DNA from: an uncultured Nocardioides sp.
Lineage (GTDB): Bacteria > Actinomycetota > Actinomycetes > Propionibacteriales > Nocardioidaceae
Length of the DNA stretch: 64,000 nt
Assembly (NCBI RefSeq): GCF_947489365.1
Contig: NZ_CANLDB010000001.1
Coordinates: 62,001-126,000, forward strand
Direction: 5' to 3'
Of this stretch, positions 55,945 to 64,000 are shown piece by piece. How positions within the stretch are numbered: position 1 is the stretch's first letter; every line of letters begins with the position of its first letter. A model generated the notes under the pieces. It saw only the letters and a program-made list of their open reading frames with translations, did no database searches and was not told the DNA's origin. The translations under genes and the position numbers were made by a program.

Positions 55945-56540
55945 GAGGTCGGTCCCAGGTCGAGCAGGACCCGGCGCAGCTGGGCGCGGGCGCGGTCGGG
56001 GTCCGTGAGGCCTGGCGCGACGAGCAGCCGGAGGAAGAGTCCGTCGACCAGGGCCCCGAGGTCCTCGGCGGCGGCCTCCACGTCGAGGCCCTCGCGGGTC
56101 CGGCCCGCCGCGCGCAGGCCCTCGACGACGGAGCGGCAGAAGGACTGGACCCCGTCGAAGCTCGCCGCCGCGACCGGCTGCAGCTCCTCGTCGACGCTGG
56201 CGCGGGTGACGAACTGCAGGTGGGCGAGGAACTCCTCACGGGTGCGGTCGGTCAGGGGGAGGAGCTCACCCAGGCCCGCGAGGGCCGCCTCGAGCGGATC
56301 CTCGTGGCTGGCGCAGGCGACCCGCACCCGCTGGGTGACGGAGCGGACCAGATCCTCCATCGCGAACCGGTGGAGGTCGGCCTGCGTGGCGAAGAAGTGC
56401 CGCACCGAGCCCGTCGACAGCTGCGCCTCGGCGGCCACGTTCCGCACCGAGGCGGCCTCGAAGCCGTCGCGCCGCACGACGCTCCAGACGGCCTCGGCGA
56501 GCAGTCGTCGTCGCTCGTCCCCGTCGATCGTCCTGACCAC
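55941..56540 (-). CDS. TetR family transcriptional regulator
   Basis: RRRLLAEAVWSVVRRDGFEAASVRNVAAEAQLSTGSVRHFFATQADLHRFAM. Confidence 0.93.
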   Translation of the reverse strand: MVRTIDGDERRRLLAEAVWSVVRRDGFEAASVRNVAAEAQLSTGSVRHFFATQADLHRFAMEDLVRSVTQRVRVACASHEDPLEAALAGLGELLPLTDRTREEFLAHLQFVTRASVDEELQPVAAASFDGVQSFCRSVVEGLRAAGRTREGLDVEAAAEDLGALVDGLFLRLLVAPGLTDPDRARAQLRRVLLDLGPTS

Positions 56541-56556
56541 GGATCCAAACTAGCAC

Positions 56557-56569
56557 GACTGTGACAGTC
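56557..56569. promoter_or_regulatory. Palindromic operator candidate upstream of the TetR gene
   Basis: GACTGT-g-ACAGTC perfect palindrome overlapping the 3' end of the photolyase gene. Confidence 0.45.
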
Positions 56570-57932
56570 AGGAGCTCTTGACGGCCTCGTACCGGTCCAG
56601 CGCCTCCTTGCGCTCCTCCTTGTGGTCCACGATCGGCGGCGGGTAGCCGACCCGGTCGCGGTCGTCGGCCGACGGCTCGTGGGGGTCGGCGACGTCCGCG
56701 AGCTCGGGAACCCACCGGCGGACGTACTCGCCCTGCGGATCGAACTTCTTGCCCTGCGTCGTGGGGTTGAAGATCCGGAAGAAGGGCGAGGCGTCGGTGC
56801 CGGACCCGGCGACCCACTGCCAGCCGTGGTTGTTGGAGGCGAGGTCGCCGTCCGCGAGCAGGTCCAGGAAGTGCCGCGCGCCGTGCTGCCACTCGACGTG
56901 GAGGTCCTTGACCAGGAAGCTCGCCGTGATCATCCGGAGCCGGTTGTGCATCCAGCCGCTCTGCTTGAGCTGTCGCATCCCGGCGTCGACGATCGGGAAG
57001 CCGGTGCGGCCCTCCCGCCACGCGTCGAAGGCCTCGCCCGGCTGGGCGTAGGCCATCCGCGCGAACTCCGGTTTGTAGTAGTCCCGGGCGGTCTCCGGGC
57101 GCCGGAACAGCACGTCCGCGTAGAACTCGCGCCACGCGATCTCGGTGCGGTAGGTCGACCGGCCCTTGCCGCTGCCCTTGGCCAGGTCGGCGAGCAGCGT
57201 GCGGGGGTGGACCTCGCCGTACTTGAGGTGCGTCGACATCCGCGAGGTCTTGTCGTGGTCGGGGCGGTCCCGCTCGTCGTCGTAGTCGGCGACGTCGTCG
57301 GCGAACGCGTGCCAGCGCTTCGTGGCGGCGTCCTCGCCGGCCTCCGGGATCGTCAGGTCGGCCGGCAGGTCGACGGTGGGGACGTCCACGGTCTTCTCGA
57401 GCTCCAGCCACGAGCCCCCCGTCGGGGCGTCGTACGGCGCCTCCCAGCCGATGTCGGCCCACGCCCGGGAGAAGGGGGTGAAGACCTGGTAGGCCTTGCC
57501 CGAGCCGTTCAGCACGCTGCCGGGCGCCACGGCGTACGGCGAGCCGACGCGCACCAGCTCGATGCCGGCCTTCTCCAGCTCCGCCTCGACCCGCTCGTCG
57601 CGCTCGCGGCCGTAGGGCCCGAAGTCCTCCGCGACGAACACCCGGGTCGCGTCGACCGCCTTGGCGGCGAGGACGACCTGCCGCTCCGGCTTGCCGCGGA
57701 CGACGGACAACGACGTCCTGCGCTTCCGCAGGGAGGCGTCGAGGCTGCGCAGCGAGTCGCAGAGGTAGGCGCGGCGGGAGACACCCGACGGCCCCCACAG
57801 GGCGGGGTCGAGGACGAACAGCGGCAGGACGGGTCCCGCCTCGCTGGCCTGCAGCAGGGCCGGGTTGTCGGCCAGGCGCAGGTCGCGTCGGAACCACATG
57901 ACGGCGGGCTCGGGGCCGGACTGGGTGCTCAC
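56568..57932 (-). CDS. Deoxyribodipyrimidine photolyase/cryptochrome family
   Basis: VMWFRRDLRLADNPAL; TGFPIVDAGMRQLKQSGWMHNRLRMITASFLVKDLHVEWQ. Confidence 0.95.
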   Translation of the reverse strand: MSTQSGPEPAVMWFRRDLRLADNPALLQASEAGPVLPLFVLDPALWGPSGVSRRAYLCDSLRSLDASLRKRRTSLSVVRGKPERQVVLAAKAVDATRVFVAEDFGPYGRERDERVEAELEKAGIELVRVGSPYAVAPGSVLNGSGKAYQVFTPFSRAWADIGWEAPYDAPTGGSWLELEKTVDVPTVDLPADLTIPEAGEDAATKRWHAFADDVADYDDERDRPDHDKTSRMSTHLKYGEVHPRTLLADLAKGSGKGRSTYRTEIAWREFYADVLFRRPETARDYYKPEFARMAYAQPGEAFDAWREGRTGFPIVDAGMRQLKQSGWMHNRLRMITASFLVKDLHVEWQHGARHFLDLLADGDLASNNHGWQWVAGSGTDASPFFRIFNPTTQGKKFDPQGEYVRRWVPELADVADPHEPSADDRDRVGYPPPIVDHKEERKEALDRYEAVKSS

Positions 57933-58022
57933 CGTCCCTTCGTACCCTGCTGCCGTCCGCGGCAACAACGGCCCCGTGCGCGGGCGGTCGGCGGGGTGGA
58001 CCCGATAGGACACAATGGGGCC

Positions 58023-58709
58023 GTGAGCGACCTGATCGACACCACCGAGATGTACCTCCGGACGATCTACGAGCTCGTCGAGGAGGACATCGTCCCGCTG
58101 CGCGCCCGCATCGCCGAGCGCCTGCACCAGAGCGGGCCGACGGTGTCGCAGACGGTGGCCCGGATGGAGCGCGACGGCCTGCTGACCGTCGAGGGGGACC
58201 GCCACCTCGAGCTGACCCCCGAGGGCCGCAGGCTCGCGACGCGGGTGATGCGCAAGCACCGCCTCGCCGAGCGACTGCTCACCGACGTCATCGGCCTCGA
58301 GTGGGAGCTCGTCCACGAGGAGGCGTGCCGCTGGGAGCACGTCATGTCGGAGACCGTCGAGCGTCGCCTCCTCGAGCTGCTCGACAACCCCACCTCCTCG
58401 CCGTACGGCAACCCGATCCCGGGCCTCGACGAGCTGGGCCAGACCGCGCCCGCCGAGAGCTTCATGGAGGGCGTCCAGCCGCTGTCCAGCGCCGCCGGGG
58501 ACGACGAGTCCCGCGTCCACGTCCGCCGGATCTCCGAGGAGATGCAGAAGGACGAGCAGCTCATGTCGGCCCTCCGCCGCGTCGGCGCGCTGCCCGACAA
58601 GACCGTCGTCGTCGCCGCCACCGAGCAGGGCGTCCTCGTCGGCTCCGGCGGCGAGACCGCCGAGATCGTCCCCGAGGCCGCCGACCACATCTTCGTCAGC
58701 AAGCTCTGA
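58023..58709 (+). CDS. DtxR/IdeR family metal-dependent transcriptional regulator
   Basis: DTTEMYLRTIYELVEEDIVPLRARIAERLHQSGPTVSQTVARMERDGLL; HRLAERLLTDVIGLEWELVHEEACRWEHVMSE. Confidence 0.95.
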   Translation: MSDLIDTTEMYLRTIYELVEEDIVPLRARIAERLHQSGPTVSQTVARMERDGLLTVEGDRHLELTPEGRRLATRVMRKHRLAERLLTDVIGLEWELVHEEACRWEHVMSETVERRLLELLDNPTSSPYGNPIPGLDELGQTAPAESFMEGVQPLSSAAGDDESRVHVRRISEEMQKDEQLMSALRRVGALPDKTVVVAATEQGVLVGSGGETAEIVPEAADHIFVSKL

Positions 58710-58729
58710 CGCTGCCGCCCCACGGGCCG

Positions 58730-58803
58730 AGTCGGCACGTCTGCGCAGCTCTGAGGGGTCGAGTCGGCACGTCTGCGCAGCTCTGGGGTGTCGAGTCGGC
58801 ACA
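58730..58803. repeat. Family C array, three direct copies at 32-bp period
   Basis: cgagtcggcacgtctgcgcagctctgaggggt / cgagtcggcacgtctgcgcagctctggggtgt / cgagtcggcacatgtg. Confidence 0.9.
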
Positions 58804-58924
58804 TGTGAGCGCGCGCCGGTGTACGCCGGCCGCTCGCGGCCGACTGGCTCGCCGCATCACTCGTCGTGCAGACCAACCCTCTCGGGCCGGCCGCCTGTCG
58901 GCTCCCTCGCCGTCCCTCCCGATC

Positions 58925-58988
58925 GCCGAGTCGGCAGAAGCCGCCCTCGCTCGCCAGGGCTCGCTCGGTGCGTTTCAGCCGACTCGGC
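58925..58988. repeat. Inverted repeat pair
   Basis: GCCGAGTCGGC (58925-58935) and GCCGACTCGGC (58978-58988). Confidence 0.75.
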
Positions 58989-58990
58989 TC

Positions 58991-59205
58991 GGGTGCCACT
59001 CCACGCGGTCCGACCTCCCGCCGGGTGCCACTCGGTGCGGGCTGACCTCCCGCCGGGTGCCACTCGATGCGGTCCGACCTCCCGCCCGGTGCCACTCCAC
59101 GCGGTCCGACCTCCCGCCCGGTGCCACTCCACGCGGTCCGACCTCCCGCCCGGTGCCACTCGGTGCGGGCTGACCTCCCGCCGGGTGCCGCTCTGGGCGG
59201 TCGTC
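58991..59205. repeat. Family D tandem array: six full 32-bp units plus a partial unit
   Basis: gggtgccactccacgcggtccgacctcccgcc repeated at 58991, 59023, 59055, 59087, 59119, 59151, partial from 59183. Confidence 0.95.
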
Positions 59206-59214
59206 CGCCTCACC

Positions 59215-59264
59215 GGGTCTTGACGAGGCGGACTCGCTGCGCTCGTCGGCTGCTCGACTACCGG
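59215..59264. repeat. Family A palindromic element, copy 5
   Basis: gggtcttgacgaggcggactcgctgcgctcgtcggctgctcgactaccgg. Confidence 0.85.
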
Positions 59265-59273
59265 TAGCGGGCG

Positions 59274-60104
59274 TCAGCCGAGCAGGTCGGTGAGGAACCC
59301 GCTGCACCCCGCGTCGACGGTGTACGTCGCGAGCTCGTCGCCGCGGGTGGTGCCGCGGTTGACGATGACCACCGGGGTGCCGTTCTTCGCCGCGCGCTTC
59401 ACGAACCGCAGCCCGCTCATCACCGCGAGCGACGAGCCCGCCACGAGCAGGGCGCCGTCCGTCGCAGCCAGCGACTCGACGGCGTCGTAGCAGCGCTGCA
59501 CCCGGTCCTTCGGCACGTTCTCGCCGAAGAACACCACGTGCGGCTTGAGGATCCCGCCGCACGCCTCGCAGTCGGGGACGACGAACCCGGCGGTCTCCTC
59601 CAGCGCCACGTCGCCGTCCGGCCTGACGTCGACGTCGCGGTGCTCCTCGACCCAGCCCGGGTTGAGCACGGTCATCCGGGCGTGCAGGTCGGCGCGCGGG
59701 GACGTCGTCCGGCAGTCGAGGCAGACCACCTCGGCGATCCGGCCGTGGAGGGCCACGAGGCTGCGCGACCCGGCCTGCTCGTGCAGGCCGTCGACGTTCT
59801 GGGTGATCAGCAGCGTCGGGTCCAGCGCGGCGAGCGCGCGGTGGCCGGGGTTGGGGTCGGCGGCGCGCATCCGTCCCCACCCCACGTGGCTGCGCGCCCA
59901 GTAGCGCTGGCGGGAGGCGTGGCCGGAGACGAACTCCTGGTAGGTCATCGGCTGCCGCGCCACGGAGCCCGGGCCGCGGTAGTCGGGGATGCCCGAGTCG
60001 GTCGACAGACCGGCGCCCGTGAGGACGACCAGGGGCCGGTCGGCCAGCAGCGCCAGCGCGGCGGTGCGCCCGTCGGTCGTCGTCGTGCCGGACGAGTGGA
60101 TCAC
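59274..60104 (-). CDS. NAD-dependent protein deacylase (sirtuin)
   Basis: PLVVLTGAGLSTDSGIPDYRGPG, LITQNVDGLHEQAGS, CxxC zinc motifs, VVIVNRGTT. Confidence 0.96.
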   Translation of the reverse strand: MIHSSGTTTTDGRTAALALLADRPLVVLTGAGLSTDSGIPDYRGPGSVARQPMTYQEFVSGHASRQRYWARSHVGWGRMRAADPNPGHRALAALDPTLLITQNVDGLHEQAGSRSLVALHGRIAEVVCLDCRTTSPRADLHARMTVLNPGWVEEHRDVDVRPDGDVALEETAGFVVPDCEACGGILKPHVVFFGENVPKDRVQRCYDAVESLAATDGALLVAGSSLAVMSGLRFVKRAAKNGTPVVIVNRGTTRGDELATYTVDAGCSGFLTDLLG

Positions 60105-60370
60105 GCGCCGTAGCGGACCGCGGCCCGCGCCCTCGCCTTGGCGGCCTCGACCTCGCGGTCCTTCGGCGGGGCGACGGTCACCAGCCGGTCGAGCAGGCGC
60201 TGGGTGGTCGCGGCGATCTCGGCAACGGCCTCGTCGTACGCCGCGGCGTTCGCGGTCGACGGCTTGCTGGCCCCGCCGACCTTGCGGACGTACTGCAGCG
60301 CCGCCGCCGAGACCTCGTCCGGCGTGGCCGGCGGTGCAAAGTTGTTGAGCGGGCGGATGTTGCGGCACAT
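60101..60370 (-). CDS. DUF2277-like small protein
   Basis: MCRNIRPLNNFAPPATPDEVSAAALQYVRKVGGASKPSTANAAAYDEAVAEIAATTQRLLDRL. Confidence 0.88.
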   Translation of the reverse strand: MCRNIRPLNNFAPPATPDEVSAAALQYVRKVGGASKPSTANAAAYDEAVAEIAATTQRLLDRLVTVAPPKDREVEAAKARARAAVRYGA

Positions 60371-60452
60371 GCGGCGAGCGTACGTCGACCGGCCGGGCCC
60401 CGGCAGGCCTCCGAGGCCGAGGTGTCCCGGCCGGGGCTGGCAGGATCGGGGC

Positions 60453-61610
60453 ATGGCTGACCGCGACCTCGACCTCGTCCTGCTCGGCGCGACCGGCTTC
60501 ACCGGGGGCCTCACGGCCGACTACCTGGCCGCCCACGCCCCCGACGGGCTGCGCTGGGCGCTGGCGGGCCGCAGCGCCGACAAGCTCGCCGCCGTCCGCG
60601 ACCGGCTCGGCCTGCCCGACCTCGAGCTGGTCGTCGTCGACTCCTCGGACCCCGCGGGCCTCGCCGCCATGGCCGCCCGCACCCGCCTGGTCGTCACCAC
60701 CGTCGGGCCGTACCAGGCGTACGGCGAGCCGCTCGTCGCCGCCTGCGCGGCGGCCGGGACCGACTACTGCGACCTCACCGGCGAGCCCGAGTTCGTGGAC
60801 CGCATGTACGTCGCCCACCACGAGACCGCGGTCGCCAGCGGCGCCCGCCTCGTGCACTGCTGCGGCTTCGACTCCATCCCGCACGACCTCGGCGTGCTCC
60901 ACGCGGTGGACCGCCTGCCCGACGACCAGCCGATCACGGCGTACGGCGTGGTCCGGGCCAGCGGCACCTTCTCGGGGGGCACCTTCCACTCCGCGGTCGG
61001 CGCGTTCTCGCGGGCCGGCGAGATGCGTAAGGCGCACGCCGCCCGTCGCCAGGCCGAGCCCCGGCCGGAGGGCGGCCGCCGGTCGCGCGCGGTCGGCACC
61101 CGTCCCCGCCGCGACTCGCGCCTGGGGTTCTGGCTGCTGCCGCTGCCCACCATCGACCCCATGGTCGTCGCCAGGAGCGGCGCCGCGCTGGCGTCCTACG
61201 GCCCCGACTTCCGTTACTCCCACTACGCCGGGACGAAGACCCTGCCGTACGCCGTCGGTGGGCTGGTCGGGGCCGGGGCGGTGGGGCTGGCGGCGCAGGT
61301 GCCGCTGACGCGCAGGGCGATGCTCTCGCTCGTCAAGCAGGGCGACGGGCCCGACGAGGAGCGTCGCGCGCGCTCCCGCTTCAGCGTGGACGTCGTCGCG
61401 AGCGCCGGCGACACCACCGTCCACACCCGCGTCAGCGGGGGCGACCCCGGCTACACCGAGACCGCGAAGATGCTCGCCGAGTCCGCCCTGTGCCTGCTGG
61501 CCGACGACGTGCCGACCACGGCCGGCCAGGTCACCACGGCCCAGGCGATGGGACAGCCCCTGATCGCGCGGCTGGAGGCCGCGGGGATGCGGTTCGAGAC
61601 CGTCGCCTGA
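60453..61610 (+). CDS. Saccharopine dehydrogenase-like/trans-acting enoyl reductase family oxidoreductase
   Basis: LDLVLLGATGFTGGLTADYLAAHAPDGLRWALAGRS; TDYCDLTGEPEFVDRMYVAHHETAVASGARLVHCCGFDSIPHDLG. Confidence 0.92.
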   Translation: MADRDLDLVLLGATGFTGGLTADYLAAHAPDGLRWALAGRSADKLAAVRDRLGLPDLELVVVDSSDPAGLAAMAARTRLVVTTVGPYQAYGEPLVAACAAAGTDYCDLTGEPEFVDRMYVAHHETAVASGARLVHCCGFDSIPHDLGVLHAVDRLPDDQPITAYGVVRASGTFSGGTFHSAVGAFSRAGEMRKAHAARRQAEPRPEGGRRSRAVGTRPRRDSRLGFWLLPLPTIDPMVVARSGAALASYGPDFRYSHYAGTKTLPYAVGGLVGAGAVGLAAQVPLTRRAMLSLVKQGDGPDEERRARSRFSVDVVASAGDTTVHTRVSGGDPGYTETAKMLAESALCLLADDVPTTAGQVTTAQAMGQPLIARLEAAGMRFETVA

Positions 61611-61622
61611 GCCCCGGGGACC

Positions 61623-62110
61623 TCACCCGGCGGAGTCGAACTCCTCCTGGCTGGGGACCTCGACGTCGCTGAACTCGGCCTCCGTGAACCGGACCGGGAT
61701 CACGTCGCGCAGGGAGGGGGCGTTCTCGAAGGCGTAGGCGACCTCCACGAAGTAGCCGGCGCGGAGCCCGTCGCCCGAGGCGATCACCCGCTGCTCGGGG
61801 GCGAGACGGACCACCCCGTCGGTCGGGACCTCGACCGGGCCGTCGGGCAGGACGACGTCGATGCGTCCGTCGTCGGTGATGATCTCGACGTCCGTGAGCG
61901 CGTCGGCCTCCGTGGCCTCGTTGACCAGCGTGGCGACGAGCGTCCCGTTGACTCCCCGTCCGTGACGAGGGTGGCGTTCAGGACGTTCATGCGGTCGGAC
62001 CGGACGACGCCGACCGGCGGGTTGTCCTGGGCGTCGTCACCGGAGCAGCTCGCGAGCAGCATCGGCATCAGGGCGGCGGCGGTGACGGGGGCGAGGCGAC
62101 GGAGACGCAC
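61623..62110 (-). pseudogene. Lipoprotein gene interrupted by a single frameshift, or a sequencing error
   Basis: N-part VRLRRLAPVTAAALMPMLLASCSGDDAQDNPPVGVVRSDRMNVLNATLVTDGE ends in one frame; coherent continuation VNGTLVATLVNEATEADALTDVEIITDDG...VRLAPEQRVIASGDGLRAGYFVEVAYAF in another; switch near 61945-61956. Confidence 0.75.
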
Positions 62111-62271
62111 GGGACGACCTTCTCTCGGGCGAGGAGGCCGAGCGGCCACCGTCGCGGGACGCTACCGGCCCGGCCAAGCGGCGCGGTCCCGGCGCGGCGG
62201 TCTGCCCAGGACGACGAAGCGCCCCACCTCGCATGGGGTCGAGGTGAGGCGCGAGCCCCACCGTACGACGG

Positions 62272-62295
62272 CCGTCTGTGAGCGCTCACAGACGG
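62272..62295 (-). terminator. Perfect 24-bp palindrome downstream of tRNA-Arg, candidate terminator
   Basis: CCGTCTGTGAGC|GCTCACAGACGG. Confidence 0.6.
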
Positions 62296-62329
62296 ACGGC
62301 CACCGGACGCACGGAGGGCGCGGAGCGGG

Positions 62330-62402
62330 TGCCCCCGGCAGGAGTCGAACCTGCGACCTTTCGCTTAGGAGGCGGCTGCTCTATCCGCTGAGCTACGGGG
62401 GC
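62330..62402 (-). tRNA. tRNA-Arg (CCT)
   Basis: GCCCCCGTAGCTCAGCGGATAGAGCAGCCGCCTCCTAAGCGAAAGGTCGCAGGTTCGACTCCTGCCGGGGGCA; anticodon CCT. Confidence 0.94.
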
Positions 62403-62543
62403 CGGCGTCCGGGCGACATCCTGGCATCCGGCCCTGGTTTTTGTCCGAGCGGGCCGCCCGACGCATGATGTGGGCTGGATCCGTACTGTCGATGATCGGC
62501 GGGTCGGTCGTGATCCGGCCGACATTGACGCCCTGGAGTCCCC

Positions 62544-63713
62544 GTGAGCAAGCGCCGCGCACCCAAGCGCAAGGCCAGCCGAGCCCGCAAGCCCCGCCAG
62601 CACACCGTGGCGACGGTGATCGCGACCTCGACCCTGGGCCTCGCGCTCGCCACCGGTGTCGGTGTCACGACCGTCTACAACCACCTCAACGGCAACCTCG
62701 ACGTGATGGACGTGGCCAACCAGCTCACGGACCGCCCCGAGAAGGTGGACGTGTCCGGCCCGATGGAGCCGCTCAACATCCTCGTCATGGGCTCGGACTC
62801 CCGCGACGGCGAGGGCAACGACATCGACGGCCTGACCGGCGGCGGCCAGCGCTCCGACACCACGATGATCCTGCACGTCTCCGCCGACCGCGAGCGCGCG
62901 TTCGGCGTCAGCCTCCCGCGTGACGCGATGGTCGACCGCCCGGAGTGCACCACCGAGGACGGCGAGAAGATCCCCGGGGAGAACCCGGCGATGTTCAACA
63001 CGGCCTACGCGTACGGCGGCCCCGCGTGCACCATCCAGACCGTCGAGCAGCTCACCGGCATCCGCATCGACCACTTCGTCGACATCGACTTCGGTGGGTT
63101 CGAGTCCATGGTCGACGCCATCGACGGCGTCGAGGTCTGCATCCCGACGACCGTGGACGACCCCGCCCACGACATCTACCTCGAGGCCGGGACCCGCGAG
63201 CTCGAGGGCCGCGAGGCGCTCGCCTACGTCCGCGAGCGCTACCAGCTCTCCTCCAACTCCGACATCGGGCGCATGAAGCGTCAGCAGGCGTTCGTCGCGT
63301 CGATGGCCAACAAGCTGGTCTCCGCCGACACGCTGTCCCGCCCCGACCGGCTGGTCTCGTTCCTCAACGCGGCCACCAAGTCCGTGACGCTCGACCCCGA
63401 CCTCGACTCGGTGGGCAAGCTGAGCGACCTCGGCCTGCAGTTCCGCAACACGGGCCTGAACAAGATCCGGTTCATCACGGTGCCGATCGCGGCCTACGAG
63501 CCCGACCCGAACCGTCTGGTCTGGACCTCCGACGCCGACGCGCTGTGGGACAAGATCATCAACGACGAGCCCATCGGGGCCGACCTCAGCGAGGGCGTCA
63601 TCACCGCGGCCAAGCCGCAGGGCGGCAGCACCGGCGACGGCAGCGGTGACAAGGGCGGCGCGACCTCCGAGGAGGAGGCCGAGCAGCTCGCCGCCAACGG
63701 CCTCTGCACGTGA
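62544..63713 (+). CDS. LytR-CpsA-Psr (LCP) family protein
   Basis: LNILVMGSDSRDGEGNDIDGLTGGGQRSDTTMILHVSADRERAFGVSLPRDAMV; REALAYVRERYQLSSNSDIGRMKRQQAFVASM. Confidence 0.96.
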   Translation: MSKRRAPKRKASRARKPRQHTVATVIATSTLGLALATGVGVTTVYNHLNGNLDVMDVANQLTDRPEKVDVSGPMEPLNILVMGSDSRDGEGNDIDGLTGGGQRSDTTMILHVSADRERAFGVSLPRDAMVDRPECTTEDGEKIPGENPAMFNTAYAYGGPACTIQTVEQLTGIRIDHFVDIDFGGFESMVDAIDGVEVCIPTTVDDPAHDIYLEAGTRELEGREALAYVRERYQLSSNSDIGRMKRQQAFVASMANKLVSADTLSRPDRLVSFLNAATKSVTLDPDLDSVGKLSDLGLQFRNTGLNKIRFITVPIAAYEPDPNRLVWTSDADALWDKIINDEPIGADLSEGVITAAKPQGGSTGDGSGDKGGATSEEEAEQLAANGLCT

Positions 63714-63907
63714 CCGGTCCGGGCTCCGGCGCGGGCCCCGCGACGGAGTCCGACTGGCAGCGCCGTCGACGTCTCGCCGAGGTCTTCGGCGAGGTGCTGC
63801 CCCAGACCACCCGCGACGAGCGGGACCCGGGCGAGGACGCCCCGCGCGACGGCGGGTCGGCGGGCGACCGCTGGCTGCGCGAGCAGGTCCCGCCCCACCA
63901 CGGCTGA
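63710..63907 (+). CDS. Small hypothetical protein, overlaps the LCP gene
   Basis: VTGPGSGAGPATESDWQRRRRLAEVFGEVLPQTTRDERDPGEDAPRDGGSAGDRWLREQVPPHHG; 4-bp overlap. Confidence 0.75.
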   Translation: MTGPGSGAGPATESDWQRRRRLAEVFGEVLPQTTRDERDPGEDAPRDGGSAGDRWLREQVPPHHG

Positions 63908-63921
63908 GCGAGCCGCCCGGG

Positions 63922-63940
63922 CGACCGTCCGGGACGGTCG
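63922..63940. terminator. Hairpin between convergent genes
   Basis: CGACCGTCC-gg-gACGGTCG. Confidence 0.45.
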
Positions 63941-63952
63941 TGTCCGGGGTGG

Positions 63953-64000
63953 TCAGCCCTTGTGGCTGCCCTCCGAGGGCTGGGCCGGGCTGCCGCTGCC
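63953..64000 (-). CDS. C-terminus of an unidentified gene continuing beyond the window
   Basis: Minus-strand open frame ...GSGSPAQPSEGSHKG* ending at 63953. Confidence 0.45.
   Translation of the reverse strand, partial: GSGSPAQPSEGSHKG

Noticed and set aside
58991-59205. Possible CRISPR array or coding repeat protein
   Set aside because: No unique spacers, units near-identical over all 32 bp; 32 is not a multiple of 3, so frames are not periodic.

Overview
This window is a high-GC actinobacterial chromosomal segment. Gene content and order suggest a Nocardioides-like genome, which is inference. The core is a ribosomal/RNA polymerase block: tRNA-Trp, secE, nusG, rplK, rplA, rplJ, rplL, a complete Mce lipid-transport locus, rpoB and rpoC. 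The Mce locus has an MlaF-like ATPase, two YrbE/MlaE permeases, six Mce proteins and two Mce-associated proteins. The rest is mostly ordinary metabolic and regulatory genes: hydroxyacid-oxoacid transhydrogenase, a YdiJ-like FAD/Fe-S oxidase, topoisomerase IB plus macrodomain, SerC, ABC-2 transporter, two-component system, citrate synthase, PdxH, GH13 alpha-glucosidase, TetR and DtxR regulators, photolyase, sirtuin, tRNA-Arg and an LCP protein. I saw no prophage, ICE, transposase or CRISPR-Cas. The most unusual signals are: (1) a promoter-driven, highly structured candidate RNA of about 240 nt with a perfect Shine-Dalgarno and a 12-aa mini-ORF (51414-51680); (2) a Mce accessory protein combining a J-like domain without HPD and a Lys-rich AKKTT tail; (3) at least four intergenic repeat families, two with an exact 32-bp period, concentrated at 58.7-59.3 kb, 36.0 kb and 6.1-6.7 kb; (4) a frameshifted lipoprotein gene; (5) several palindromic operator candidates and many apparently leaderless genes. 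All calls come from reading the sequence and supplied ORFs. No database search was run.
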